Shown in pieces: positions 1 through 5,441 of a stretch of DNA of 5,441 nucleotides (the stretch's first letter is position 1; every line of letters starts with the position of its first letter). Source of the stretch: Holophagae bacterium (GTDB taxonomy: Bacteria > Acidobacteriota > Thermoanaerobaculia > Thermoanaerobaculales > Sulfomarinibacteraceae); assembly GCA_030637505.1 (NCBI GenBank), contig DAOWGJ010000222.1:1-5441 (forward strand), written 5' to 3'. The notes beneath the pieces are model-generated. The model was given only the letters and a program-made list of their open reading frames with translations. It was not told where the DNA came from and ran no database searches. The position numbers and the translations under genes were made by a program.

Positions 1-455
1 CGGCGCATCTCGACTGTCATCGCGTGGGAGAGGCGATAGCCGAAATTCAATCCTCGTTCAACTCGGTCGAGGTTTTTCGGGTCCTCCGCACCACCGGGGT
101 TCTCATACTTCCGCTGGGCGACCACGATCAGGATTCCCATCCCGATGGCGTCGCGGATCAGGAGAAGATGCTGCTCTTCAGGATCGCAACTCTCGGAGGT
201 ACTCAGGGCCAGATCTTGATCCAGCGGGGAAATCAGGATGTCAACGCGCCCGATTGGGAAGGAGATCGAATGTTCCTTGCGGCCCTTGTCCTTTATCTTC
301 GAGGCCAACTTGAGCAGGTAGGGATAGACGAGGGGCCGCCAGGGCGCCGGTTGGTCGGAAGATGTTCCCTGGACTTCACCGGGCTGGTCCGGTTGGAGGC
401 ACTCGCCGATGGTCTCGTCAGTAGCGTCGGTGGTCGACTGCTTATCTGAGGTCAA
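1..455 (-). CDS. Unrecognised protein, TTG start, C-terminus cut by window edge
   Basis: The frame is open from the left edge to a TTG at 455-453 and gives 151 complete codons. The start is chosen because a strong Shine-Dalgarno (GAGGAGG, 461-467) lies 5 nt upstream. The same frame is closed upstream by the pilin stop TAG at 503-501, and no ATG or GTG lies between. The first in-frame ATG is more than 100 codons in. Codons favour G/C at third positions, as in the neighbours. Residues 1-35 are polar and acidic (Ser, Thr, Asp, Glu, Gln) with no signal peptide. Residues 38-60 begin with a Trp-Arg-Pro and Tyr-Pro-Tyr stretch followed by a basic patch (KIKDKGRK). Residues about 64-77 look like beta strands (SISFPIGRVDILIS). 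A short hydrophobic run (AIGMGILIVV, about 103-112) is too short and isolated to call a membrane segment. I do not recognise a family. It lies 45 nt behind the pilin and is probably co-transcribed with it. The opposite-strand ORF over the same DNA (24-449) is taken as its shadow. Confidence 0.7.
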   Translation of the reverse strand, partial: MTSDKQSTTDATDETIGECLQPDQPGEVQGTSSDQPAPWRPLVYPYLLKLASKIKDKGRKEHSISFPIGRVDILISPLDQDLALSTSESCDPEEQHLLLIRDAIGMGILIVVAQRKYENPGGAEDPKNLDRVERGLNFGYRLSHAMTVEMR

Positions 456-460
456 GGTGA

Positions 461-467
461 CCTCCTC
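461..467 (-). promoter_or_regulatory. Ribosome binding site deciding the TTG start at 455
   Basis: Minus-strand GAGGAGG, a near-perfect Shine-Dalgarno, stands 5 nt before the TTG at 455-453. It is stronger than the site in front of any other gene here. It is the main reason for accepting a non-ATG start for the left-edge gene. Confidence 0.75.
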
Positions 468-474
468 GCTGGTT

Positions 475-489
475 TGACTCGACGAGTCA
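475..489 (-). repeat. Perfect 6-bp inverted repeat, intercistronic hairpin
   Basis: TGACTC (475-480) and GAGTCA (484-489) are perfect reverse complements around a 3-nt loop. They lie in the 45-nt gap between the pilin stop and the TTG-start gene, 7 nt upstream of that gene's Shine-Dalgarno. No T-run follows in the minus direction, so it is not a rho-independent terminator. It could form a small RNA hairpin that affects coupling or mRNA stability, or it could be a protein-binding palindrome. It could also be chance. Confidence 0.4.
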
Positions 490-500
490 CCGGGCGGCTC

Positions 501-956
501 CTATTCTCCCTGTGTTCCGTCGGGCCACTGGAACAGTTGGCTGTCGATGAATACGATGTCATCACGGTGCCGTCTGATCGGGCCCAGGGTGTAGGGGACG
601 TCCGGCGTCCGATTGCTTCCGTAACAGACCGCCGTGTATATGGACCCATCTCCGCTCTCGTAACTGAATAAATTATTCCAGCCGTCCCACTTGGGGAGCT
701 GGTCGCCGAGAAAGGGGACCAGCGCCATGTGGTTGGTTTCCCCAAGGATGGGATAGTGGTTGTGGTCGTTGTTGTAGACGGCCAGCGCCATGGCAATGGT
801 ACGAAGGTCGGACAGGGACCTCTTCTGCCTCGCCATATGGAGTGCATGCAACATATTGGGGATGGATATGGCGGCGATGATGCCGATGATGGCCACGACG
901 ATCAGTAGCTCGATCAGGGTGAAACCCCGGTTCTTCCGGTTGCTGCTGACTGACAT
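501..956 (-). CDS. GspG-like pseudopilin / type IV prepilin-like protein
   Basis: This 151-residue protein has a class III prepilin leader. After the short basic leader (R7, K8, R10), G11/F12 is the predicted prepilin-peptidase cleavage site (RGFTLIELL). E16 is the conserved Glu at mature position 5. A hydrophobic helix runs to about residue 33 and would anchor the subunit and pack the filament core. The next stretch (ARQKRSLSDLRTIAMALAVY, 42-61) continues the N-terminal helix, followed by a Tyr-Pro. The C-terminal half has the W-x-x-W-N pattern and a GDGSIYTAVCYGS strand region recalling the Trp-Gly-Asn and Tyr segments of GspG, the major type II secretion pseudopilin. The length also fits GspG. 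There is a single Cys (C111), so there is no disulfide D-loop as in type IVa pilins. ATG 956-954 follows AAGGGGG (963-969) with 6-nt spacing. No other secretion or pilus gene is visible, so it is an orphan or an outlier of a distant system. A minor pilin is the main alternative. Confidence 0.85.
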   Translation of the reverse strand: MSVSSNRKNRGFTLIELLIVVAIIGIIAAISIPNMLHALHMARQKRSLSDLRTIAMALAVYNNDHNHYPILGETNHMALVPFLGDQLPKWDGWNNLFSYESGDGSIYTAVCYGSNRTPDVPYTLGPIRRHRDDIVFIDSQLFQWPDGTQGE

Positions 957-1041
957 TGAAGACCCCCTTGACTCTAGCGGTCCGGTAATACCGACTTGTT
1001 GTTTGAGAACCGGATGATCGTCAGTATTCCTTGATGCGATG

Positions 1042-3378
1042 CTACGGGATCATGTCGGCAGGGTCAAATGCCGGGACCATTTTATCGTCGGCCCAGCGGT
1101 AGATACGGCGGTCTGGGTAGCACCACTCGAGGCCCAAGGTCTCGCCGAGATCGGCGGCGAAAAGGGGCGCGGTGTGATCGTCCTCCCTCCCGAGCCACGG
1201 TGATGCTTCGGCCCACCCTCGCCAATTGTCTTCAGGAAACAGCACCAGCGAGCACTGGGGCAGGGTCGATGCGGCTCGCCCCATGTCGGGAGTGACGTCG
1301 TTGTAGCCGCGGTAAAGAGAGAGGCGGTGTGGGATGGCAACGCCGGCGCTGAGGATCAGGAGGGCCAGGAGGACGGCGGCGACCGGGTGTGAACGTCTTT
1401 CTCTCGCAGCCAGGACCGCGGCGCCTCGCGCGGTCAAAACCCATGCGATGCCACAGGGCACGAAGAGGTATCGCGGCCCGAATCCGTGGAGGCCGGTCGC
1501 CCGAGTCCCGAGGTGGGCCAGGATGACCGCCGCAGCGACCGCCGCCAGCAGCCGGTCCTCCCTGGTCGATCGGCGGGAAAGGAAAAGAACCGCGATGAAG
1601 GCAAAGGGCAAGGCCAGCGAGACCGGTCCGCTGAGCCACGGCCAACCCCATCCGTGTACCAACGGTCCGAGAGACGACAGCAGTGTGTCGAGGTTTCGGA
1701 TGCCGAACGCTGCGTGCTCGATGGAATACATCGAGCCCTCGGCGAGGGCGTACGGGAAGGTCCATGGCGAGTTGGTGACGGCATCGTTGGCCATCAGTGT
1801 GGGAAGGCTGGCTGTGAGGCCTGCCAAGATCAGCCACAGCCCGTCCCTCCATCGCTGTCTTCCGGCCAGTGTCTCACCCAGGAGGAACAGGCCGACGGGA
1901 AGGGCGACGGCGACGGCAGTCAACGGTCTCATGCCGAAGGCCAGGCCGAAGGCGACGCCTGCGCCCACCCAACGCCACCTCGAAGTCGGCCGAGTTTTCG
2001 GAAGACAGAGCAGGACGGCCGTCAGCAGCAGCGTGGCGCTGCCGGCGTGGGGCATTCGGGACCCGAAAAGCAGCAGTGCCAGAGGGGACACCAGAGCGGC
2101 CGCGGCGGCGGCCAGGGCGGTCCATCGGCCGCCCAACCTGAGGCCCAGCAGGGCGATCAGGAGGATGTGGGGGATTCGGAGAAGGGCCGGAGCCAGCCAT
2201 GGGGCTCCGGCGGCGATACCGGGCGCGAGGAGCAGAGGCCACGCCGGAGGGTAGTGGCCGATCCATCTCCCATTGCGGACGTAGGTCAGGGGTACGGGGA
2301 AATACTCTGAACACGGTGGCTCGGCGCCGGTCAGATGTCCGGACAAGAGCCATCGCCCCTGCAGCTGGTAGACGACTTCATCCGGCAGGTGAGGGAGATT
2401 TTCGAAGATGTCGATGGCGGTCCAGACGGCGAGCCCGACGCCGCTGAGGCATAGCAGGGCCAGCACGATCGCGAGGGCTCTGGGGCTCAGCCGAGGGACG
2501 TTGTGAACCATCGGGTCTCTGAACCCGCGCTTTTCACCAGTGATCTGCTGCGACCGCAGATATGGCACACCGCGCGGTCCTTTTCGCAATTCGTCTCCTG
2601 CGAAGTACTGTCGAGTACGACTCGTCGCCTCATCGCTCAAATAACCACGCTGCGTACCATCTTTGCGGTCTCGCGACGAAAACCGGTGAGAAGTACGGGT
2701 TCGGCCGACGATAATCAGCCAGAGAGCCAGCAACAACGATCCCCCCGAGACGGCACGAAGGACGGTGGCTGTCGTCGCACCCAGGCGATCCAGCGGCTGG
2801 GGGTCCAGTGAGCCCGAGGCCAAGACGGTCCCTTGGTCGTCGAGGATCAGGAGGTCGTTGTTGAGCAGTCCTCTCCGAAAGGCGCAGGCGAAGCCGGGGG
2901 CGCCGCCCAGGTTCAAAATTAGATGCTGGTGGTGGCGGCCGGTGATGACGCCGCGCAGGGTGAATTCCGAGCCCAGATCGGCCGAGACCGAGAAGACGGT
3001 TGCAGTGGGCGCCATTTCATCGGCCCACCAGTCCCCGACAGGTGGGTGTGGCCCGCGGGGAAACGAGAAAGAGGGTGGCAGGCGCCATCGACCGACCGGG
3101 CCGTCAGGGGTGGCGCCTTCGAGAACGCTGCCCCCGGTCGGTTGCATGCCGGCCTGGGCCGACAGGCTGATGGTCTTGACATCTGCGATCTCGGTCCGGA
3201 CGCTCAAGGTCGTGGTCCCTACCGTCCACTCGATGCGGCCGTTCCACGCCACGACCTCAATTGCCGTTTTCAGGTCGAGAGAGCCGGCGATGAGCCAGGA
3301 CGCCGTAGCCAGCACGAGGAAAACCACAGGTTGCCGCCACGCATCCCCTCTCCTTGACCTGGCGGACTTCGGCCTCAC
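1042..3378 (-). CDS. GT39-like membrane glycosyltransferase with fused N-terminal anchored domain
   Basis: This 778-residue integral membrane protein probably transfers a sugar from a polyprenyl-phosphate donor to an envelope acceptor. Residues 1-15 are basic and 16-33 form a membrane segment or signal anchor. Residues about 38-205 are a strand-rich soluble domain I do not recognise, and a second hydrophobic segment lies at about 205-224. Residues 226-290 are a charged, Arg-rich linker. From about 300 on it looks like the GT39/PMT-related GT-C family. A membrane helix (301-322) is followed by a loop with LPDE (D333, E334, the likely catalytic or metal-binding acid of the first loop) and Y337. 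A GRWIGHYPPAWPLLLAPG block sits at 370-387, then about ten more hydrophobic segments to residue 681. The tail (682-778) is soluble. The start is GTG at 3378, overlapping the kinase stop by 4 nt (GTGA). No clear Shine-Dalgarno precedes it, so translation is probably coupled to the kinase. The stop is TAG at 1044-1042. Sugar and acceptor cannot be told. An alternative is two genes merged into one frame. Confidence 0.85.
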   Translation of the reverse strand: MRPKSARSRRGDAWRQPVVFLVLATASWLIAGSLDLKTAIEVVAWNGRIEWTVGTTTLSVRTEIADVKTISLSAQAGMQPTGGSVLEGATPDGPVGRWRLPPSFSFPRGPHPPVGDWWADEMAPTATVFSVSADLGSEFTLRGVITGRHHQHLILNLGGAPGFACAFRRGLLNNDLLILDDQGTVLASGSLDPQPLDRLGATTATVLRAVSGGSLLLALWLIIVGRTRTSHRFSSRDRKDGTQRGYLSDEATSRTRQYFAGDELRKGPRGVPYLRSQQITGEKRGFRDPMVHNVPRLSPRALAIVLALLCLSGVGLAVWTAIDIFENLPHLPDEVVYQLQGRWLLSGHLTGAEPPCSEYFPVPLTYVRNGRWIGHYPPAWPLLLAPGIAAGAPWLAPALLRIPHILLIALLGLRLGGRWTALAAAAAALVSPLALLLFGSRMPHAGSATLLLTAVLLCLPKTRPTSRWRWVGAGVAFGLAFGMRPLTAVAVALPVGLFLLGETLAGRQRWRDGLWLILAGLTASLPTLMANDAVTNSPWTFPYALAEGSMYSIEHAAFGIRNLDTLLSSLGPLVHGWGWPWLSGPVSLALPFAFIAVLFLSRRSTREDRLLAAVAAAVILAHLGTRATGLHGFGPRYLFVPCGIAWVLTARGAAVLAARERRSHPVAAVLLALLILSAGVAIPHRLSLYRGYNDVTPDMGRAASTLPQCSLVLFPEDNWRGWAEASPWLGREDDHTAPLFAADLGETLGLEWCYPDRRIYRWADDKMVPAFDPADMIP
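2509..2703 (-). other. Atypical linker within the glycosyltransferase ORF
   Basis: Codons 226-291 join the N-terminal anchored domain to the GT39-like part. About half (35 of 66 by hand count) end in G or C, whereas 19 of the 20 codons for residues 301-320 do. CGT and CGA arginine codons are frequent. The encoded peptide is charged, rich in Arg, Ser and Thr, and has no obvious fold. An ATG in frame at 2511-2509 (M290) could start a separate glycosyltransferase, although only a weak purine run (AGAG) precedes it. Two small inverted repeats lie here: 2512-2516 with 2523-2527, and 2612-2616 with 2620-2624. The segment may be former intergenic DNA caught in an open frame, or simply a disordered cytoplasmic linker. 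Confidence 0.45.
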
Positions 3379-5132
3379 GAGCCGTGCAATTCCAAGAGCC
3401 CAAGTTCACACAGGAGGTAGACCAGGCGAAGAATGCGTTCTTCGCTGCTTTCGTCGCGAAGCAGGTCATCCAGGCTGCTCGCATGCGTCTCGAGGCTCCG
3501 GATGAGACGCTGGTCCCGCCCCGAAAATTTCAAGGTATGGGGAATGGAGAAGATGGACCTCCGGACGAGGGCCTTCCTGTTGCCTCCGATTGCCTTTCGA
3601 ATGTGGGCGAGCGGTATCTGTTCCATCACGCCTTCATGAACCAGGTCCAGGCATTTGAGGTTGAGCGGCATGCCTGCCTCCGGAGGGCGTTCGTTGGGAT
3701 AGAAAGCGAAAGTCCCGTCACTCCAGGTGAATAGATCGAGAATCCGGTTGCGAACCTGATCGCTGAGAGATCGGTAAAGTTCATTCGGCGCGACGGCTTT
3801 GGATCTCAGGAGCAGGTCGATCAGCTGAAGGTCGCCCCGTTGGGTCTGTTTTCGAACCCTCGCGAGGTCCTCCGGCGTCAGAAGTCCGCCGGCGACCAGG
3901 TGTTCGCCGAATTCCTCCTTTTCGACGTTTGACACGACAAAGACAGGCTCCCCTCCGGTGAAGAAGATTGACTTTTTCAAAGGAGCACGTTGGAGATCCA
4001 GCCGGCCCGTTCGACGGTTTCGGTGCAGGTCGCCCACGAGTTTTGTCAGCGAGGTTTCCTGAAGTGATCCTGATTGAGCCGGGGGGGAAGCGCTGTCGAT
4101 CGAGGAGTGGGGGGTCTCACCTGTGCTCGAGTCCCGCCTGTGGTCTCGACGCCATCGTTCCAGGGCCTCGTCGACCTGTACCTGTTGACGGCGTTCCGCC
4201 GCGTGTTCTTCGGCGAACAACCCGCTGATAAAGTGGCCCAGCTCCAGCGCCGTCATCGGTGCGATGGGGCCGGTCGCCAGGTCGGCCAGATCGGTTCGGA
4301 AGGCCTCGGCCGTCGGGTAGCGGCCGTTCGGGTCGCGATTGAGCGCCCTCTTCAGAATGTGGGCCAGTTCGGTGGGGATGGCGTCAAACCGGTGCCGGTC
4401 ATCCCTGCCCTCCCGGATGGACAGCAGAATGCCGAGGTCATTCGGCCCCGATCTGAACGGCTCCATCGTCAGCATTTCGGCGAGGACGACACCCAGAGAA
4501 AAGATGTCTGAGCGGCGGTCGATCTCCCCGCCCGCAGCCACCTCTGGGCTCATGTAGCGGACCTTGCCTTTGATCTGCCCGTGCTCGGTGTGCTCTTCGC
4601 GATCGCGGGCGCGGGCGATGCCGAAGTCCGTCAACTTGACCTCTCCGGAAAAAGACACCAGGACATTCTTGGGGCTGACGTCTCTATGGATGATGCACTG
4701 CGGCCGCCCGTCCGGTGATTGGAATTCGTGGGCATGGTGGAGAGCTTGCGCCAGGTCAAGGGTGATCCGAACGGCCATGGGCCAGGGGCAGGGGTCGCCC
4801 ATCGTTTGGAGACGTTGGAGAATGCGGTAGAGGTCACGTCCATCGACAAACTCCATCGCAATGAAGGGCTTGCCGTCGACCTGCCCCAGTTCGAGAATCT
4901 GCGCGATATTGGGATGGGCCAGGCGGGACGCGATCTTCGCCTCGTCGGTGAACATCGCGGCAAAATGCTGCCGCTCCGCCAGGTGGGGGAAGATTCTTTT
5001 GATTGCGACCGTCTTGGAGAAGCCCTTGATGCCGACGACACGTGCGCTGAATACGTCCGCCATGCCGCCACTGGCCACCTTGTTGATCAAGACGTAGTCG
5101 CCAAAGGACCTCAGCTGGAGCTTTCCGGCCAT
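3375..5132 (-). CDS. Cytosolic Ser/Thr protein kinase with C-terminal DUF4388 (PATAN-type) region
   Basis: This 585-residue protein carries a complete Hanks-type kinase at about residues 11-290. The ATP loop is VASGGMADVF (19-28), the catalytic Lys is K45 (VAIKR) and the helix C Glu is E64. The catalytic loop is HRDVSPKN (D151, N156), so it is an RD kinase. The metal-binding motif is DFG (169-171), followed by SPE (195-197), SDIFSLGVVL (D209) and the late Arg R271 (GRYP). All catalytic residues are present, so activity is expected. Residues 310-350 are a charged, Ser-rich linker. Residues about 355-480 (GSLQETSLTKLVGDLHRNRR, then TGRL) match DUF4388, a domain common in deltaproteobacterial and myxobacterial signalling proteins, and 480-585 continue a helical tail. 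No membrane helix separates the domains, unlike PknB-type receptor kinases. ATG 5132-5130 is the only usable start: an in-frame TGA lies 20 codons upstream with no other start codon between. Its Shine-Dalgarno is poor (GAAGG only 1 nt before the ATG). The stop overlaps the glycosyltransferase start. Confidence 0.93.
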   Translation of the reverse strand: MAGKLQLRSFGDYVLINKVASGGMADVFSARVVGIKGFSKTVAIKRIFPHLAERQHFAAMFTDEAKIASRLAHPNIAQILELGQVDGKPFIAMEFVDGRDLYRILQRLQTMGDPCPWPMAVRITLDLAQALHHAHEFQSPDGRPQCIIHRDVSPKNVLVSFSGEVKLTDFGIARARDREEHTEHGQIKGKVRYMSPEVAAGGEIDRRSDIFSLGVVLAEMLTMEPFRSGPNDLGILLSIREGRDDRHRFDAIPTELAHILKRALNRDPNGRYPTAEAFRTDLADLATGPIAPMTALELGHFISGLFAEEHAAERRQQVQVDEALERWRRDHRRDSSTGETPHSSIDSASPPAQSGSLQETSLTKLVGDLHRNRRTGRLDLQRAPLKKSIFFTGGEPVFVVSNVEKEEFGEHLVAGGLLTPEDLARVRKQTQRGDLQLIDLLLRSKAVAPNELYRSLSDQVRNRILDLFTWSDGTFAFYPNERPPEAGMPLNLKCLDLVHEGVMEQIPLAHIRKAIGGNRKALVRRSIFSIPHTLKFSGRDQRLIRSLETHASSLDDLLRDESSEERILRLVYLLCELGLLELHGS

Positions 5133-5209
5133 GCCTTCAGTGTACTTGAAGGCAAGGAAACAGAATAGGGGTCGTTGAAAGGGGCCTGGTCAGGGACTCC
5201 TTTCCTTGA
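5133..5209 (-). other. 77-bp spacer before the kinase
   Basis: This is the only gap ahead of the kinase. It contains an imperfect dyad (AAAGG at 5178-5182 with CCTTT at 5199-5203, and CCTG/CAGG inside). No T-run follows in the minus direction, so I do not call a terminator. A TATTCT hexamer on the minus strand is a weak -10 candidate, but it has no -35 at proper spacing. Whether the kinase has its own promoter cannot be decided. Confidence 0.4.
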
Positions 5210-5440
5210 TTACTGAGAAGGGGTGACGACCATTCTTGGGCCCCTTTCGTCCGAAGGGTCTTCGACGAAGTAATTTATGATCTGAATCCCCGAGGATATG
5301 ACTCCATCCCAATTTTTGACTGTCATGATTGTCGTATCACTGTTTTCAGGGACCAAGAATTTGCCTGGATCAGTGTACGCATTATCAAGAGGGTCTGGTT
5401 TGACCCAGACGTCTTCATTGGTATCATTCTTAAAAATGAT
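5210..5440 (-). CDS. C-terminal fragment of an unrecognised beta-rich protein
   Basis: A minus-strand frame is open from the right edge to TAA at 5212-5210 and gives 76 residues. The other minus-strand frame that I checked at the right edge hits a stop within four codons. The peptide alternates hydrophobic and polar residues with several Asp-Pro turns (KPDPLDNAYTDPGKF, then TIMTVKNWDGVISSGIQIIN, ending YFVEDP and RMVVTPSQ), as in a beta-sandwich domain. There is no membrane segment. Roughly half of its codons end in G or C (39 of 76 by hand count), lower than in the glycosyltransferase core, and the DNA is visibly more A/T-rich. That could mean a different origin or a weakly expressed gene. 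The start lies outside the window, so full length and function are unknown. It is 77 bp upstream of the kinase in the same direction. I would not assign a family. Confidence 0.65.
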   Translation of the reverse strand: MIFKNDTNEDVWVKPDPLDNAYTDPGKFLVPENSDTTIMTVKNWDGVISSGIQIINYFVEDPSDERGPRMVVTPSQ

Positions 5441-5441
5441 C

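Noticed and set aside
24..449. Plus-strand ORF of 141 codons at the left edge
   Set aside because: It is antisense to the TTG-start minus-strand gene, which has a strong Shine-Dalgarno and matching codon bias. Its product resembles no family.
983..993. Short palindrome CGGTAATACCG in the 85-bp gap before the pilin
   Set aside because: The arms are only 5 bp with a 1-nt centre. It has no T-run and no properly spaced promoter hexamers, so neither an operator nor a terminator can be supported.
1334..2310. Long plus-strand ORFs (306 and 274 codons) opposite the glycosyltransferase
   Set aside because: Their Arg-, Gly-, Pro- and Ala-rich products are typical GC-rich antisense shadows of a clear membrane protein gene.
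2512..2527. CGGGT/ACCCG hairpin next to M290 as a terminator or attenuator
   Set aside because: It has a five-base stem and no U-tract, and it lies in an uninterrupted reading frame. It is noted only as part of the atypical linker.
2765..3505. Plus-strand ORF of 246 codons spanning the kinase-glycosyltransferase junction
   Set aside because: It is antisense to two well-supported genes and its product has no recognisable domain.
5178..5203. Imperfect dyad as a terminator between the right-edge gene and the kinase
   Set aside because: The stem is interrupted, the inner loop is only 2 nt and no U-tract follows in the direction of transcription.

Overview
The window comes from a fairly GC-rich bacterium, and every supported gene reads leftward on the minus strand. 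The protein types suggest a Myxococcota, Acidobacteriota or similar Gram-negative lineage. These are a cytosolic Ser/Thr kinase fused to a DUF4388 (PATAN-type) domain, a GspG-like pseudopilin, and a GT39-like membrane glycosyltransferase of the 'DE..Y' type. No rRNA or other phylogenetic marker is present, so the lineage is an inference only.

In transcription order (right to left) the layout is as follows. (1) The 3' end of an unrecognised, beta-rich gene, 5440-5210, enters from outside the window. (2) A 77-bp spacer follows. (3) A 585-residue Ser/Thr kinase with a C-terminal DUF4388 region, 5132-3375. (4) A 778-residue membrane protein, 3378-1042, starts on a GTG inside the kinase stop (GTGA, 4-nt overlap). 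It joins a membrane-anchored soluble domain (residues 1-225) through a compositionally unlike linker (226-290) to a GT39-like glycosyltransferase (about 300-778). (5) After an 85-bp gap comes a 151-residue GspG-like prepilin, 956-501. (6) After a 45-bp gap containing a perfect small hairpin comes a gene starting on TTG behind a strong Shine-Dalgarno. It runs off the left edge (455-1) and matches nothing I recognise.

The kinase and the glycosyltransferase are almost certainly translationally coupled, and the remaining genes could belong to the same transcript. A plausible reading, which is inference, is a phospho-signalling gene governing an envelope glycosylation enzyme, with a pilin-like export or surface component and an unknown protein alongside. 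No mobile element, CRISPR array, RNA gene or convincing promoter or rho-independent terminator was found. The two edge genes have no ATG start inside the window and are easily missed, so they are spelled out below.
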